Shown here: in pieces, positions 26,666-42,044 of the stretch
Position numbering within the stretch: the stretch's first letter is position 1
How the letters are laid out: each line of letters opens with the position of its first letter
Origin: Bacillus sp. FSL K6-3431
GTDB lineage: Bacteria; Bacillota; Bacilli; Bacillales; Bacillaceae_C
Assembly (NCBI RefSeq): GCF_038002605.1
Contig: NZ_JBBOCT010000001.1
Span: 2,356,001 to 2,420,000 of the forward strand
DNA length: 64,000 nt
Reading direction: 5' to 3'
Made by a program: the position numbers and the translations under genes
Notes under the pieces: generated by a model
The model's input: the letters and a program-made list of their open reading frames with translations, nothing else
Databases searched by the model: none
Told to the model about the DNA's origin: nothing

Positions 26666-27532
26666 ATGAAACCGGTTCGTAAGCATTTTAATCATGAAAG
26701 TTCATTTCCGTTTTACCTAGTTTATAAAGATAGAAAAAGCCCCCAGCTTGAGCTTCCAGATCATATGCATGAATGGAACGAGATTATCTTTGTTTATAGC
26801 GGTAAAGGAACCATTTTTATTGATCAAACATTTTATGACATAGAAAAAGGCGATGTAATCATTATCCCGACGGATACGATTCATCGTGTTATTCCTGAGA
26901 AAACAAATCTTATTTCATCAACAGCTATCTTTTTTTGCTCGTCATTAATTCAGCATGCCTCCATTGGAGATTCTTTTACATATTCACAGATTTTCGAAGA
27001 AGCAAAAAAAAGGAAAAGTTATAAACATAATTTCTCTCCGCAACATTTCACTAAGTTGGATGAATATATTGATCAATTAATGTATGAGGAACGTTCACTA
27101 GACGCAGATAAACAAAATGCGGTATTACTTTGGTTACATCTAATTTTACTAACATTGAACCGAAAATCACTATCAAAAAGCCTAGTCGAACATACACAGT
27201 CGAGATATGGACCAAAATGGATGAAGGAAACTCTAACATATATCAATCAAAATATAAGTGATGAGTTAAACTTACATTTTCTATCAAAGCGTGCATCTGT
27301 ATCCGAAGCTCATTTTAGTCGTGTTTTCAAACAATTAGTAGGAATGAATGCTTCCCATTACATTACAATAAAAAGGATTAATCTTGCAAAAGACTGGTTA
27401 TTGAATCATGAAATAAAAATATCCACAATTGCTAATCAATGTGGATATAATAGTATGCCGCATTTTTATCGAACGTTTAAAAAACAAACTTCCATGACTC
27501 CCTCCGAATTCAGAAAGCGTTCGGCACACTAG
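26666..27532 (+). CDS. AraC-family transcriptional regulator
   Basis: About 288 residues. The N-terminal cupin (LELPDHMHEWNEIIFVYSGK, GDVIIIPTDTIHRV) probably binds a sugar; the C-terminal two helix-turn-helix motifs (LHFLSKRASVSEAHFSRVFK; ISTIANQCGYNSMPHFYRTF) bind DNA. It is divergent from the L-sugar dehydrogenase pair, so it most likely controls that pair and itself. ATG at 26666 is five bases after AGGAGG; an in-frame GTG at 26660 overlaps that site. Confidence 0.92.
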   Translation: MKPVRKHFNHESSFPFYLVYKDRKSPQLELPDHMHEWNEIIFVYSGKGTIFIDQTFYDIEKGDVIIIPTDTIHRVIPEKTNLISSTAIFFCSSLIQHASIGDSFTYSQIFEEAKKRKSYKHNFSPQHFTKLDEYIDQLMYEERSLDADKQNAVLLWLHLILLTLNRKSLSKSLVEHTQSRYGPKWMKETLTYINQNISDELNLHFLSKRASVSEAHFSRVFKQLVGMNASHYITIKRINLAKDWLLNHEIKISTIANQCGYNSMPHFYRTFKKQTSMTPSEFRKRSAH

Positions 27533-27560
27533 TGATTTATATTTTTCAGAGATACAAAAA

Positions 27561-27605
27561 ATAGAGTCTATCCAAGACAAAATTCCTAGGATAGACTCTA
27601 TTTTC
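27561..27605. terminator. Bidirectional terminator between araC-type gene and lacZ
   Basis: ATAGAGTCTATCC pairs with GGATAGACTCTAT, flanked by A-rich and T-rich tracts. It serves both converging genes. Confidence 0.88.
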
Positions 27606-27606
27606 G

Positions 27607-32597
<4,991 letters not shown>

Positions 32598-32692
32598 ATT
32601 CAGACCTCCATTATGGAGATTTATTAATAATTTTCAAACTTGAATCTATTTACCTTAATTTATATTACCTCATCCATATATACAAATTATTT

Positions 32693-32731
32693 ATTATATT
32701 TATATTGCACCTGATAATGCAACCGGTGTCA
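32693..32731 (-). promoter_or_regulatory. Promoter and LacI-type operator of the heparinase-lacZ operon
   Basis: Minus strand -35 TTGCAT (32717-32722), 18-bp spacer, -10 TATAAT (32693-32698). The operator TGCAACCGGTGTCA (32718-32731) covers the -35 box, so binding would block polymerase. The identical operator is at 43185-43198. Confidence 0.75.
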
Positions 32732-32758
32732 TTTTTGGAAAAATTCCTATTTTATCGT

Positions 32759-33775
32759 TTAACTAGACTCTCTGATTATTAACTTTGTATCAATCATTAT
32801 CTCTCTTTCCAAAGGTTCTTTTTCAATTATTTTACTAAGCGATTGAACAATTTCAGAACCTAAAAGATCATAATTATGATTGACAGTTGTTAAGCTTGGA
32901 TGCACAATGTCGGATGGAAAAATATCGTCAAAACCAACAAAGGAAAAATTGCTGATTGAAACCTTCTGCTCCCTACACTCCTTTAATGCTCCATATATAA
33001 CCATGTCATTGATCCCAATAATAGCTGTTGGAAGGCATTCTTTTAACAATAATTTCTTCATCGCTTCTCGTCCATCATCAATGCCAAACCCCGAATAAAT
33101 TTGCCAATCTTCATTGTAATCCAAACGAAAGCTTTTCAATTCCGCTTGAAATATCTCTACCTTTATATCGGTAGATGAAATTCCATTTGTTCCCCCGATC
33201 ATACTAATCTTTTTATGGCCCTGTGAAACTAAATGGGAAAGAATCGACCTAATTCCTTCTTCTTCATTCGTACGAATTATATGGCAATCAATCCCTTTCA
33301 TTCGGCCATTGACCATGATAATTGGAACCCTCTTTATCACTTCTAACATTTCATCTATTTCTTTTTCATCAGGATTGGATTTATTTATCCGTCCACCCAT
33401 AAAGACAATACATTCCACCCGTCTCTCCTCAAACTCCCGCAAATGAGCCGATTCCATCTCACTTCTATTCATCGAATTTCTTAATAGAACTGTATAGCCT
33501 TTTTCACGCGCCTTACTTTCAACATCAATATACGTTTGAGAAAAGAATGGGTTTGTAATATCTGGAAGAATAAAGCCGATCATATTCGTTTGATTCGTCG
33601 TCAAACTTCTTGCCGCTTCATTGGGCGAAAAATCTAACTTCTCCATTATTTCAAGTACTTGCCTACGTGTACTTTCCTTTACTAGTGGACTTCTAGTCAG
33701 TACTCTGGAAACAGTTGTTGGAGACACATTCGCTGCTTTTGCAATATCATAAATAGTGATATTTTTCTTTGTCAT
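32759..33775 (-). CDS. LacI-family regulator of the galactan-type locus
   Basis: 338 residues. Helix-turn-helix ITIYDIAKAANVSPTTVSRVL, hinge region AARSLTTNQTNMIGF, then sugar-binding domain (FILPDITNPFFSQTYIDVE; GINDMVIYGALKE; FVGFDDI). It lies just upstream of the heparinase-lacZ promoter on the same strand. TGNAACCGGTNNCA-type operators at 32718, 43185, 43302, 47321 and 47369 are probably its targets. The link is inferred from position and operator type. Confidence 0.92.
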   Translation of the reverse strand: MTKKNITIYDIAKAANVSPTTVSRVLTRSPLVKESTRRQVLEIMEKLDFSPNEAARSLTTNQTNMIGFILPDITNPFFSQTYIDVESKAREKGYTVLLRNSMNRSEMESAHLREFEERRVECIVFMGGRINKSNPDEKEIDEMLEVIKRVPIIMVNGRMKGIDCHIIRTNEEEGIRSILSHLVSQGHKKISMIGGTNGISSTDIKVEIFQAELKSFRLDYNEDWQIYSGFGIDDGREAMKKLLLKECLPTAIIGINDMVIYGALKECREQKVSISNFSFVGFDDIFPSDIVHPSLTTVNHNYDLLGSEIVQSLSKIIEKEPLEREIMIDTKLIIRESS

Positions 33776-33887
33776 ATTTGCATACCTCTTTTATAGTAGG
33801 AACTGCTTAACTTAACTATACTACTTGCATATTGAATATTCAATAAAGCGAATACAAATCTTTCTCTATTACTATCATTTGAAAACA

Positions 33888-33916
33888 AGCCCTGAAATGC
33901 ACTCACTTTCAGGGCT
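33888..33916 (-). terminator. Terminator after the secreted GH43 gene
   Basis: Perfect stem AGCCCTGAAA/TTTCAGGGCT with TTGTTTTC following on the minus strand. It separates the GH43 gene from the LacI gene. Confidence 0.8.
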
Positions 33917-33963
33917 CCTCACTACTATTTCGAAAAGATCAAATTCCCAATTTACTAGTAGTC

Positions 33964-36894
33964 CTATTCTTCACTTTTTTTCCCTGGTTTAGGTTTTACT
34001 ATTATTGAAACCGTTTCCGAAAAAATACCTTTCATTTGTACAACTGTAATTTGATCTCCAGCCTTTAAAAATTTATTCGATAGTTTTGCTTTCCATTTTC
34101 CACTCTTTTTAACGTCTGCAACAACCTTTTCTCCATTAGGCAGTAAAACTGTTACATCTTCTGATCCCGGTTTAACTGTTCCAGTAACTTTATTCGCCAA
34201 CTCATTGATCGGATCAAGCGTTACTGTTTTTTCCTTTTCCGCATTGTCGACGACCATGATCCAACTAATTTGCGAATCAGAATTTGGTTTCCCGGCAACG
34301 CTGGCCGACGGCTGTACTTTTAACTCGATTTTTCCGTTTACTGCGTCTACATTTTTATATTCCCGTACTTCATATTGATCAGAATATGTATATTCTGAGT
34401 CTACTAATTTCTCATTTACAAAAACATCTGCTTTCCTATCGCCTTTGGCATATATAGCCCAAGGATCATAAAATCCAGCAAATACTGTGTAATTTTCTCC
34501 ATCTACCTCAAATGTATAGGAAAGTTTCTTTTGATCACTGTCTTTAACAATATACCTAACGGAATTGAAAATATCATTTCCATTTGTAGTTTCAGTCGTA
34601 CCTCCCGAGTATCCCCATGTATTTTCAAGACTAGCAGCATCATATAATTGATCATTAATTCCTTTATTTTGAAGCGTATCTTCCATATATGAAGACATTT
34701 CTTGATAATCCTTTGTCATCGCATTACCGGGACTAATAAAATACTTTACATCGTTAGGGATCACATAAAATTGATGAGTAATTATTTTGTTATTTAAAGT
34801 TGGCAAAATACCTTTAATTGTAAAAACCCCGGGCTTAGAAAATGTTTGTTCATCTATTTCCCAAGTTACTGGAACCTGTTGTTGGGTACCACTATTAATA
34901 ATCTCTAATGTATCCGGCAATTCTGGTTCGTTTCCTAAGGCAACGGCATCTGGAAGTGTTGTGACTAATTTTATCTTTCCTTTATCGTCTAAATCGCTTA
35001 ATATCCATTCATCATACCAATTAAGGAACATATTTCCTTCCTGATTAAATTCAAGTGGTAGCCAAATATAGCGAGAATCCTTTAAGTTCCCAGAATTCCA
35101 TCTGTCTCCCATATAGATAAACTTCCCATTCTCAGGGTCCACTGGAATAATAAATGTACTTTGGCTTTGGAAGGTTGTATTGGCGCCTGTCCCAACGCTT
35201 GGATCTCCCTTGATTGTCCATTCTCCCAACACCGAATCCGCTACTGCGTAACTGGCTTGATTCGGGCTCCATCCCGTGGCTCCTGATGTCATCAAGTAAT
35301 ATTTTCCATCATATTTGAACATAGCAGGAGCTTCTCGCTGTTTCCCCGGGAGTGCTCTAATATAATCCACACCATATTCCTCGCCTGTTATTTGCAAATA
35401 ATCATCTGTAAGCTTAGAAATATACAATGACATATTTTCTTCACTTGAATAAACAGCATAAGCTGTACCATCATCATCCTTAAATAAAGTCATATCTCGC
35501 GCCATACCAGTATCTGGACCATATACTGGCTCACCTTCAGGCGCTTTATTTAAACGATTACTCTCTAAATATTCAAAGGGACCTGTGGGTGAATCACTAA
35601 TGGCCACGCCTGACTTCGCTTTAGCATAATTGGCATCTGAGCCTTGATATGGGCCATCTACATGTAACCATAAAACATATTTCTTCGTTTTTTCATTATA
35701 AATAACTTTAGGTCTTTCCAGTATTCCTCTTTCCGAATTGATATCACTGAAAATGAGATCCTTCTCTTCTTCCGATCTATGAGCATATAAATTTACAAAA
35801 TAAGGATCAGTAGTAAATTGATCTCTGCTTTCAATCGCTCTCATTACCACTCCTTCATCTTTCCAGTTATATAAATCTTTTGATGAGTATGCGTGTACAC
35901 CAGTAGCTGGAAGATAACCGTTTGTCTTATCCTCGCCATACCAGTAATACGTATCGCCATCTTTCATTATTCCTCCACCATGAGCTTGGATAGGGGTACC
36001 ACTCGTATCATTCCAAACAGCTCCAGGGACAAAAGATGAATATGGAGTAGCTAGATTGTTATACGCATCATTTAAATTTCTATACGCTTTATCTATTTCT
36101 TCCTGCTGGGCTTTCCCGTTTTCCAGAACGGCTTTCGCTTCAACAATTGCTTGATCTAATTTATCTAGCGAATAGTCTGTGTAGTCATCTCGATTAATCG
36201 ATTCCGCTTTATTGATCGCTTTTTGCAAAACTTCCGTTGTTATATCTACCTTCAATTTAATTACAATAAAACTTACCAATGGGTCTGCCCATGTTGACGT
36301 CGCGGAACCACCTTCAGCTGGTCTTACAATCTCAATATTCAACTCACTATCAGTTACTTCCACTTCATATGTTTCAGTTTGTTCCTTCCCTTGAACTACT
36401 GTGTAACGATTATCAACATTGCTATTTTCCAAAATAATATTCGATTCCCTTGTACTCCAAGGATTTTTAAAACCAAGTGTTACCTCGTATTTATCATTCG
36501 GTAAATCAAATTTATACTCCAATCCCTTTTCGGGTACTTTATCTGCGGCTGGAGGGTCATAGTAACGTACTGTATCAAATTTATTTGGAGAAGATGAACT
36601 CGTAGCTGAACTTTTATATGTTGTAGTATATCCCCAACTATTACCTGTTACTGCATCAACATTATAGGCCTGTTCTGTTTTATTCTGGTATAATCCTAGC
36701 TTCTCTCCTGGTGGTATTTCATCTGGTGTTGAAGCACCTGCATTTACAAAGTACAGAATATAATCATTTGCCGCCAATTCATCCGGACTTGGTGGGCTCC
36801 AACTAGCTGCTTTCACCAATTTACTACTTTGAAAATTAGCCATGACTAAAACCATCATCAGAAAAACTCCGAAATACGAGCATACTTTTTTCAT
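33964..36894 (-). CDS. Secreted GH43 enzyme, exo-beta-1,3-galactanase-like, with accessory domains
   Basis: 976 residues. A signal peptide covers about residues 1-30. A beta-sandwich module (about 40-215) is followed by a FIVAR helical module (about 217-280), then a GH43 catalytic domain beginning AVWNDTSGTPIQAHGGGIM (about 290-620). The AHGGG and TYYWYGE motifs recall GH43_24/34 galactanases and galactosidases of arabinogalactan breakdown. Next come a Big_4 Ig-like domain (VTWEIDEQTFSKPGVFTIKG), a second beta-sandwich resembling the first (about 735-890), and a C-terminal Ig-like tail. There is no LPXTG anchor. It follows the GH2 gene by 95 bases. Confidence 0.88.
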   Translation of the reverse strand: MKKVCSYFGVFLMMVLVMANFQSSKLVKAASWSPPSPDELAANDYILYFVNAGASTPDEIPPGEKLGLYQNKTEQAYNVDAVTGNSWGYTTTYKSSATSSSSPNKFDTVRYYDPPAADKVPEKGLEYKFDLPNDKYEVTLGFKNPWSTRESNIILENSNVDNRYTVVQGKEQTETYEVEVTDSELNIEIVRPAEGGSATSTWADPLVSFIVIKLKVDITTEVLQKAINKAESINRDDYTDYSLDKLDQAIVEAKAVLENGKAQQEEIDKAYRNLNDAYNNLATPYSSFVPGAVWNDTSGTPIQAHGGGIMKDGDTYYWYGEDKTNGYLPATGVHAYSSKDLYNWKDEGVVMRAIESRDQFTTDPYFVNLYAHRSEEEKDLIFSDINSERGILERPKVIYNEKTKKYVLWLHVDGPYQGSDANYAKAKSGVAISDSPTGPFEYLESNRLNKAPEGEPVYGPDTGMARDMTLFKDDDGTAYAVYSSEENMSLYISKLTDDYLQITGEEYGVDYIRALPGKQREAPAMFKYDGKYYLMTSGATGWSPNQASYAVADSVLGEWTIKGDPSVGTGANTTFQSQSTFIIPVDPENGKFIYMGDRWNSGNLKDSRYIWLPLEFNQEGNMFLNWYDEWILSDLDDKGKIKLVTTLPDAVALGNEPELPDTLEIINSGTQQQVPVTWEIDEQTFSKPGVFTIKGILPTLNNKIITHQFYVIPNDVKYFISPGNAMTKDYQEMSSYMEDTLQNKGINDQLYDAASLENTWGYSGGTTETTNGNDIFNSVRYIVKDSDQKKLSYTFEVDGENYTVFAGFYDPWAIYAKGDRKADVFVNEKLVDSEYTYSDQYEVREYKNVDAVNGKIELKVQPSASVAGKPNSDSQISWIMVVDNAEKEKTVTLDPINELANKVTGTVKPGSEDVTVLLPNGEKVVADVKKSGKWKAKLSNKFLKAGDQITVVQMKGIFSETVSIIVKPKPGKKSEE

Positions 36895-36989
36895 CCTTCT
36901 CCTCCAAATAATTTATTTAATACTCCAACCGCATATATAATTAATAAACGCTAGGATCATCGTTAGGCTTTATTATTTTGTTATAATTT

Positions 36990-39359
36990 TTATTTAACTT
37001 CAATTGTTATAGAAGAACTTTCAAAGTCTACAGAAGATATCATTAATGAAATGGTCCCTAGTTTCTCAGTAGCTTTCACATAGATTAGTAATTTCCCATG
37101 ATAAGCCTTTCTGTAATTTACTTTATATTCCTGATGGCTTTCAGGGTTACTACATTCAATCCCAATGATTTCACCAGGTCCTTCGATGTGACAATATATT
37201 TCATTCTCAGCATCATAGACAAGGTTATTGTCCTGATCAAGGATGGTTACCTCTACATGTGCTACATCCTGTTTGTCAGCTTTAATAGTTAGGACGTCCG
37301 AATATGAATGTATCTTAGTGGGCTTACCTGCTGTCTTTAATTCATGTATACACTTAATGGTTCCATTTCTTTTCCCTATCGCCTTTAATGTTCCTTTACA
37401 GTATGGAATGTCCCAATAGATTGTTCCACCAGGGAAGTCCTCACGTTTTTTGACACCAACAGATTCTCCATTTACATGTAAGTCCACTTCAGGACAATTT
37501 GTACAACATGCAACCCTAACTATTGCCCCTTCATTCCCTTTCCATTGACAAACAACTTCATGGTCCCAGTTAATTTGAGCAGGATTATCTTCCTTAATGG
37601 AAGTCAATCCTATATGCACCATATCTTTAGCTGACCATTGGCTTTGTTTGAAGAAGTATAAAGGTTTTTTAAAACCTGCTAAATCGAGCATTCCAGGAGT
37701 GGCATGTCGAATGGGCCATCCTCTCGCTTCTCCCAAGTGGTCAATCCCTGTCCAGATAAATTGTCCTGAGATAAAATCATTATTTTCTACGGCCATCCAT
37801 GCAGCGTGATTTCTTCCGTTTTCACTTCCATAAATTACCCTTTTGGGGTATTTTTCATGGTCTTCATGATAACGAAACTCTTGATAGTTATAGCCCACCA
37901 CGTCAAGAACATCCGGAAACTCAGTTTCATTTGCCATGATGACACTTGCTAACGCAGCTGTAACCGGTCGCGATGGATCATATTGTTTCACAATCTTTGT
38001 AAGTCTCTTAGCAATATCACCCATACCCTTTGCTTCAGGTTTGCTTGCTTTGTAACGTTCTTCTAGTACAGGATGTGAATATGGATCATTAGGATAATCA
38101 ATTTCATTCCCTATACTCCAGAAAACAATGGATGGATGATTGCGATCTCTTAAAATCATATCTCTCAAATCGATTTCTGCCCACTCAGTAAAATCAGAAG
38201 CATAACCGTCTAATGATGGTTCGCCTATATTCCAACCCTCTACCCATTTGTTTTTAGGATATTCCCATTCATCAAATGCTTCGTCTTGGACTAAAAATCC
38301 ATAAGAATCACACATATCTAATAACTCCGGAGCAGGTGGATTATGACTCATTCTAATTGCATTTACACCAGCTTCTTTTAAAAGTTGCAATCGTCTATTC
38401 CACACCTTTTCAGGAACTGCTGCACCAAGGCATCCCGCGTCATGATGGATACATACACCTTTCAATTTTATATTCTTTCCGTTTAGATAAAATCCTGAGT
38501 CCACATCAAAATGAAAATATCTAATACCAAATGGAGTAAGCTCAAAATCTATCACTTCACCATTTTTTATCACTTTTGTTTCAACACTATATAAATACGG
38601 ATTATCCGGTGACCAAAGATTTGGGTTTTTTAGAAAAATTGAATGTGCAAAGTCTTGTTCAGCATTTGCTTGAATAGTCTCCACGGATGAACTTTTGATT
38701 ATTTCTTTGCCGGTAACATCTTTAATTTGATGTTCAATTTGTATACTTTCTACGTTATGATATTCATTTTTCACAGTTGTTTGGATGTTAATTTCTGCTT
38801 CTGATGTTGATACTTTCGGCGTTGTAACGAATATTCCATACGGCTTGATATACATTTTATCAGTCAAATGGATAAATACATTTCGATAAATACCAGATCC
38901 TGTATACCAACGTGAATCAGCAAATTCCGAGTGATCTACCTTGACAGCAATAATATTTTCTTTATTATTAAGGCGTAAATATGGGGTTAAGTCGTAATGA
39001 AATGAGCTGTATCCATAGGGTCTTTTACCAAGATATTGTTCATTTATCCACACTTCACTATTTTTATAAATTCCATCAAATCGTATAAATAATTTCTTTT
39101 CTTTCATGCTATCAGGTACAATAAATTTCTTCCGATACCAACCAATTCCTCCTGCTAAATAACCAGTTGAACTTGCAAATTCCTTTTTAAAGGGACCTTC
39201 AATACTCCAATCATGTGGCAAATCTAATGTACGCCAATCTGAATCATCGAACTTATTCTTAAATGCACTAGAATTGTCAGCTTTTAAGAACTTCCAATCA
39301 AAGTTAAATTTTCTACTTTTAACAGACAGATCCCAGTCTTGATTTATTACATTTACCAT
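36990..39359 (-). CDS. GH2 glycoside hydrolase (beta-galactosidase-like)
   Basis: 789 residues, GH2 without the LacZ small-chain domain. Sugar-binding N-terminal domain (WRTLDLPHDWSIEGPF), Ig-like domain, TIM barrel with GVCIHHDAGCLGAAVP and SHNPPAPELLDMCDSYG, acid/base Glu419 in SIGNEID, probable nucleophile Glu513 in GSENG, then C-terminal DUF4982-like and Ig-like domains. No signal peptide, so it is cytoplasmic. Such enzymes are usually beta-galactosidases, and some are beta-glucuronidases. It follows the ABC importer genes after a stem-loop. Confidence 0.9.
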   Translation of the reverse strand: MVNVINQDWDLSVKSRKFNFDWKFLKADNSSAFKNKFDDSDWRTLDLPHDWSIEGPFKKEFASSTGYLAGGIGWYRKKFIVPDSMKEKKLFIRFDGIYKNSEVWINEQYLGKRPYGYSSFHYDLTPYLRLNNKENIIAVKVDHSEFADSRWYTGSGIYRNVFIHLTDKMYIKPYGIFVTTPKVSTSEAEINIQTTVKNEYHNVESIQIEHQIKDVTGKEIIKSSSVETIQANAEQDFAHSIFLKNPNLWSPDNPYLYSVETKVIKNGEVIDFELTPFGIRYFHFDVDSGFYLNGKNIKLKGVCIHHDAGCLGAAVPEKVWNRRLQLLKEAGVNAIRMSHNPPAPELLDMCDSYGFLVQDEAFDEWEYPKNKWVEGWNIGEPSLDGYASDFTEWAEIDLRDMILRDRNHPSIVFWSIGNEIDYPNDPYSHPVLEERYKASKPEAKGMGDIAKRLTKIVKQYDPSRPVTAALASVIMANETEFPDVLDVVGYNYQEFRYHEDHEKYPKRVIYGSENGRNHAAWMAVENNDFISGQFIWTGIDHLGEARGWPIRHATPGMLDLAGFKKPLYFFKQSQWSAKDMVHIGLTSIKEDNPAQINWDHEVVCQWKGNEGAIVRVACCTNCPEVDLHVNGESVGVKKREDFPGGTIYWDIPYCKGTLKAIGKRNGTIKCIHELKTAGKPTKIHSYSDVLTIKADKQDVAHVEVTILDQDNNLVYDAENEIYCHIEGPGEIIGIECSNPESHQEYKVNYRKAYHGKLLIYVKATEKLGTISLMISSVDFESSSITIEVK

Positions 39360-39414
39360 ATTCAGCTTACACCTCTTATCTTTTAATCATCCTAATTTCA
39401 ATAGACTTATAATT

Positions 39415-39444
39415 AAAGGGCTATCACACACTTGATAGCCCTTT
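39415..39444. terminator. Stem-loop between binding protein and GH2 gene
   Basis: Perfect 12-bp stem AAAGGGCTATCA/TGATAGCCCTTT. The minus-strand T tract is interrupted (CCCTTTAATTAT), so it may be a leaky terminator or 3'-end stabiliser that keeps the binding protein more abundant than the enzymes behind it. Confidence 0.7.
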
Positions 39445-39466
39445 TTCACATGAGAGTACTCTAAGG

Positions 39467-41047
39467 TTAATTACCTTCTACAAGCTCTTTATATTCATCC
39501 ATCTGTATTTGGATTTCATTTAAAACCTTTTCATAACCAGCTGCCTCTAATCTCTTTCTGAAATCATTAACAGCTTTTTCTGGATCTCCAGCTTTACCAA
39601 ATGCAATCGCTGGCACCATTTGTGCAGTCACTTGTGATAGAGCAGCAATTTCGGCATCTACAGGTGTACTATCAAAAACAAATCTACCATATGGGAATGG
39701 CTTCTTAATTTTATCGTACTTTGCGTAGATATCAGCCACTCCATCCCATGTATCCTCAGATGGAATTTCAAACTTATCTACACGACCACCCCAAAAATTA
39801 GAAGCGAATGAATCTTTTGTTTCGTCATATCCTTCAGGATGAGCACGCTTACCGTCTACAATTTCGTATTGCACCCCTTCGACACCATAGTTGAATAGTT
39901 TGTATATTTCCTCGTCGTTACGGATTAGATCATATACCATAAGGGCACGCTCAGGATTTTTACTATGAGCTCCTACAGCTGTTGCGCCATGAGTAATTGA
40001 CATGGAAATTAAATTATCTCGTGTATCAGACCAAGCAAACATATCGATTTCTGAACCTGGTTGTTTTAAGTCCATTTGCGTACGCAGGCCTGAAAATGTT
40101 TGCGTATGATGCTGATCAGCGCCTGTTTTACCAGCTTGGAACAACTCGCGTGTGTCACCTTTGTAATTCAACACATCAGTGCGCCAGTAGCCTTTATCTG
40201 CCCATTCCTTCATCAGTTTCGCATAATCTACAAATATATCTTCGAATACTGGACTTGTAACATTGGTGAATTCGTCATATGATTTACCCCAGTAAATCGG
40301 GAATACTCCCGTAGTAATTGGAAGCTCAATTGCATCTGAATAAGAATTTAGGTATCCCCATGCTGTAGTAACGTTTGTTCCTGGTGTATCCCAAGGAATG
40401 ACCCCCTTTTTATTATCTACAATCCCTTGAAAGTATTTTCCTAACATTTCAAAGTCTTTAATATGCTCATTAATTCCAAACTCTTTTGCCCAATCTGTAC
40501 GATAGAAAAAGCCATGGTTAACCCATTGCGTATAAGCATCCTCTGGGATCATCACAATTTTTCCATTGTATTTTGTTTCCTCCCAACTTTCATCGGAAAC
40601 TTCTTCCCATGTCTGTGGAGCAAATTGTGGTAGAAGGTCAGAAATATCCATGAATGCACCTTTTTGTGCATTTCCCCAAGCATCCAACCAGTCAGTTGCT
40701 GTAATAATTAAATCAACAGGTTCACGAGAAGCCAGAGTGAGGTTATACTTCGTCATATAGTCCGCCCATTCAATCCATTTCAACTCAATATGAGCGTTTA
40801 CTTTATCTTTTAATTTAGCATTTACTTCTTCCATTACTTTCTCTAATTGTCCATTGGTCGGTTTATCTCCCAGCGTCATCATAGTAATAGTAACAAATTC
40901 AGAAGTATCTACTTCCCCGTCTTCATTTACCTTTGTACTGGGCTTGTTATTTTTTGTACCAGTTTGGCTTGATCCATTGCAGGCCGCAAGGCTAAAGGTC
41001 AATAGCATTACCATCACTATTACAATGAATTTCCTCATCTTCAACAT
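39467..41047 (-). CDS. Extracellular binding lipoprotein of Lpl-type importer
   Basis: 526 residues. Lipobox ending SLAAC, with Cys23 as lipidation site. The long mature part (VTITMMTLGDKPTNGQLEK; WANYNLT-like segment; WTDYPLAGFVF-like late region) is that of the large LplA-type solute-binding proteins used for complex oligosaccharides. It is the third gene of the unit permease-permease-binding protein, 79 bases after the second permease. Substrate is presumably a galactan- or arabinogalactan-derived oligosaccharide, given the GH2 and GH43 genes behind it. Confidence 0.9.
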   Translation of the reverse strand: MLKMRKFIVIVMVMLLTFSLAACNGSSQTGTKNNKPSTKVNEDGEVDTSEFVTITMMTLGDKPTNGQLEKVMEEVNAKLKDKVNAHIELKWIEWADYMTKYNLTLASREPVDLIITATDWLDAWGNAQKGAFMDISDLLPQFAPQTWEEVSDESWEETKYNGKIVMIPEDAYTQWVNHGFFYRTDWAKEFGINEHIKDFEMLGKYFQGIVDNKKGVIPWDTPGTNVTTAWGYLNSYSDAIELPITTGVFPIYWGKSYDEFTNVTSPVFEDIFVDYAKLMKEWADKGYWRTDVLNYKGDTRELFQAGKTGADQHHTQTFSGLRTQMDLKQPGSEIDMFAWSDTRDNLISMSITHGATAVGAHSKNPERALMVYDLIRNDEEIYKLFNYGVEGVQYEIVDGKRAHPEGYDETKDSFASNFWGGRVDKFEIPSEDTWDGVADIYAKYDKIKKPFPYGRFVFDSTPVDAEIAALSQVTAQMVPAIAFGKAGDPEKAVNDFRKRLEAAGYEKVLNEIQIQMDEYKELVEGN

Positions 41048-41126
41048 TTTATTTCCTCCCTTTTTCCCTTATTATTTTTGTACAAAAACTCTATGAAATG
41101 AGGGAAGTTCCTCAACCATATTCAAA

Positions 41127-42029
41127 TTACCCCTTAACTGCACCAATTGTAATACCTTTAATAAAGTACCGTTGTACAAACGGATAGAATAGAATAACTG
41201 GTCCTGTAGCCACAACCGCTGTTGCCATTTTCATCGTTTCCAATGGCACATCTTGTGGAGTTACATTGGAAGATGCAGCAGAATTCCGTATAAAATCAGC
41301 ACTAGTGATAACGTTATAAAGAAATAACTGTAGCGGCCTATATTCCATGTTAGGTGAAAGGAAAAGCATCGAATTATACCATTCATTCCAATACCCTAGA
41401 GCAATGAAAAGTCCAATTGTTGCCAAAGCGGGAGTAGACATCGGTAAGATCAATTGCAAAAATATTGTGAAATCTCCGGCGCCATCCATCTTCGCAGATT
41501 CCGTAATTTCATGCGGAATGGATTTTACGAACGATTTCATCATAATGATTAGAAATGGACTTAGTAATGCTGGTAGCAATACTGCTAGATAATTATCTTT
41601 AAGATGCAAATACTGCGTTATTAATAGATAAAATGGGACAAGCCCACCTGAAAACAGCGTTGTGAAATAGATAAAAAATGATATTTTATTACGATACAGG
41701 AAGTCCTGGCGTTGCAGGGCATAACCTGTCATCGCTACAATAAACAAACCTAGCGCAGTCCCGACAATTGTAATACCCAACGTTACAACATATGATCCAA
41801 TGACAAGCCTTGGATTTTGAAAAACGATTTCATATGCAAAAACCGAAAACTCCTTGGGCCATAATGTAAATCCGCTTTCCATAATTGCGCTTTCAGATGT
41901 GAAAGAAGATGATACGATCAAGACAAATGGCAAAAGACAAAATAGAGCAAAAAGACCAATGAAGCTGTATCCAATAAATCGAACTATTATAGTTGAATAA
42001 TCTATATTATGTCTGGCTGTATTTTCCAT
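41127..42029 (-). CDS. ABC permease, LplC/YtcP type
   Basis: 300 residues, six predicted membrane helices, EAA loop ESAKMDGAGDFTIFLQLILP, and the family tail FVQRYFIKGITIGAVKG. It is the second permease of the importer; start ATG with GGGGGAAC upstream, 15 bases after the first permease. Like its relatives it should use a shared MsmX-type ATPase, since none is encoded here. Confidence 0.93.
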   Translation of the reverse strand: MENTARHNIDYSTIIVRFIGYSFIGLFALFCLLPFVLIVSSSFTSESAIMESGFTLWPKEFSVFAYEIVFQNPRLVIGSYVVTLGITIVGTALGLFIVAMTGYALQRQDFLYRNKISFFIYFTTLFSGGLVPFYLLITQYLHLKDNYLAVLLPALLSPFLIIMMKSFVKSIPHEITESAKMDGAGDFTIFLQLILPMSTPALATIGLFIALGYWNEWYNSMLFLSPNMEYRPLQLFLYNVITSADFIRNSAASSNVTPQDVPLETMKMATAVVATGPVILFYPFVQRYFIKGITIGAVKG

Positions 42030-42044
42030 AAATTCGTTCCCCCT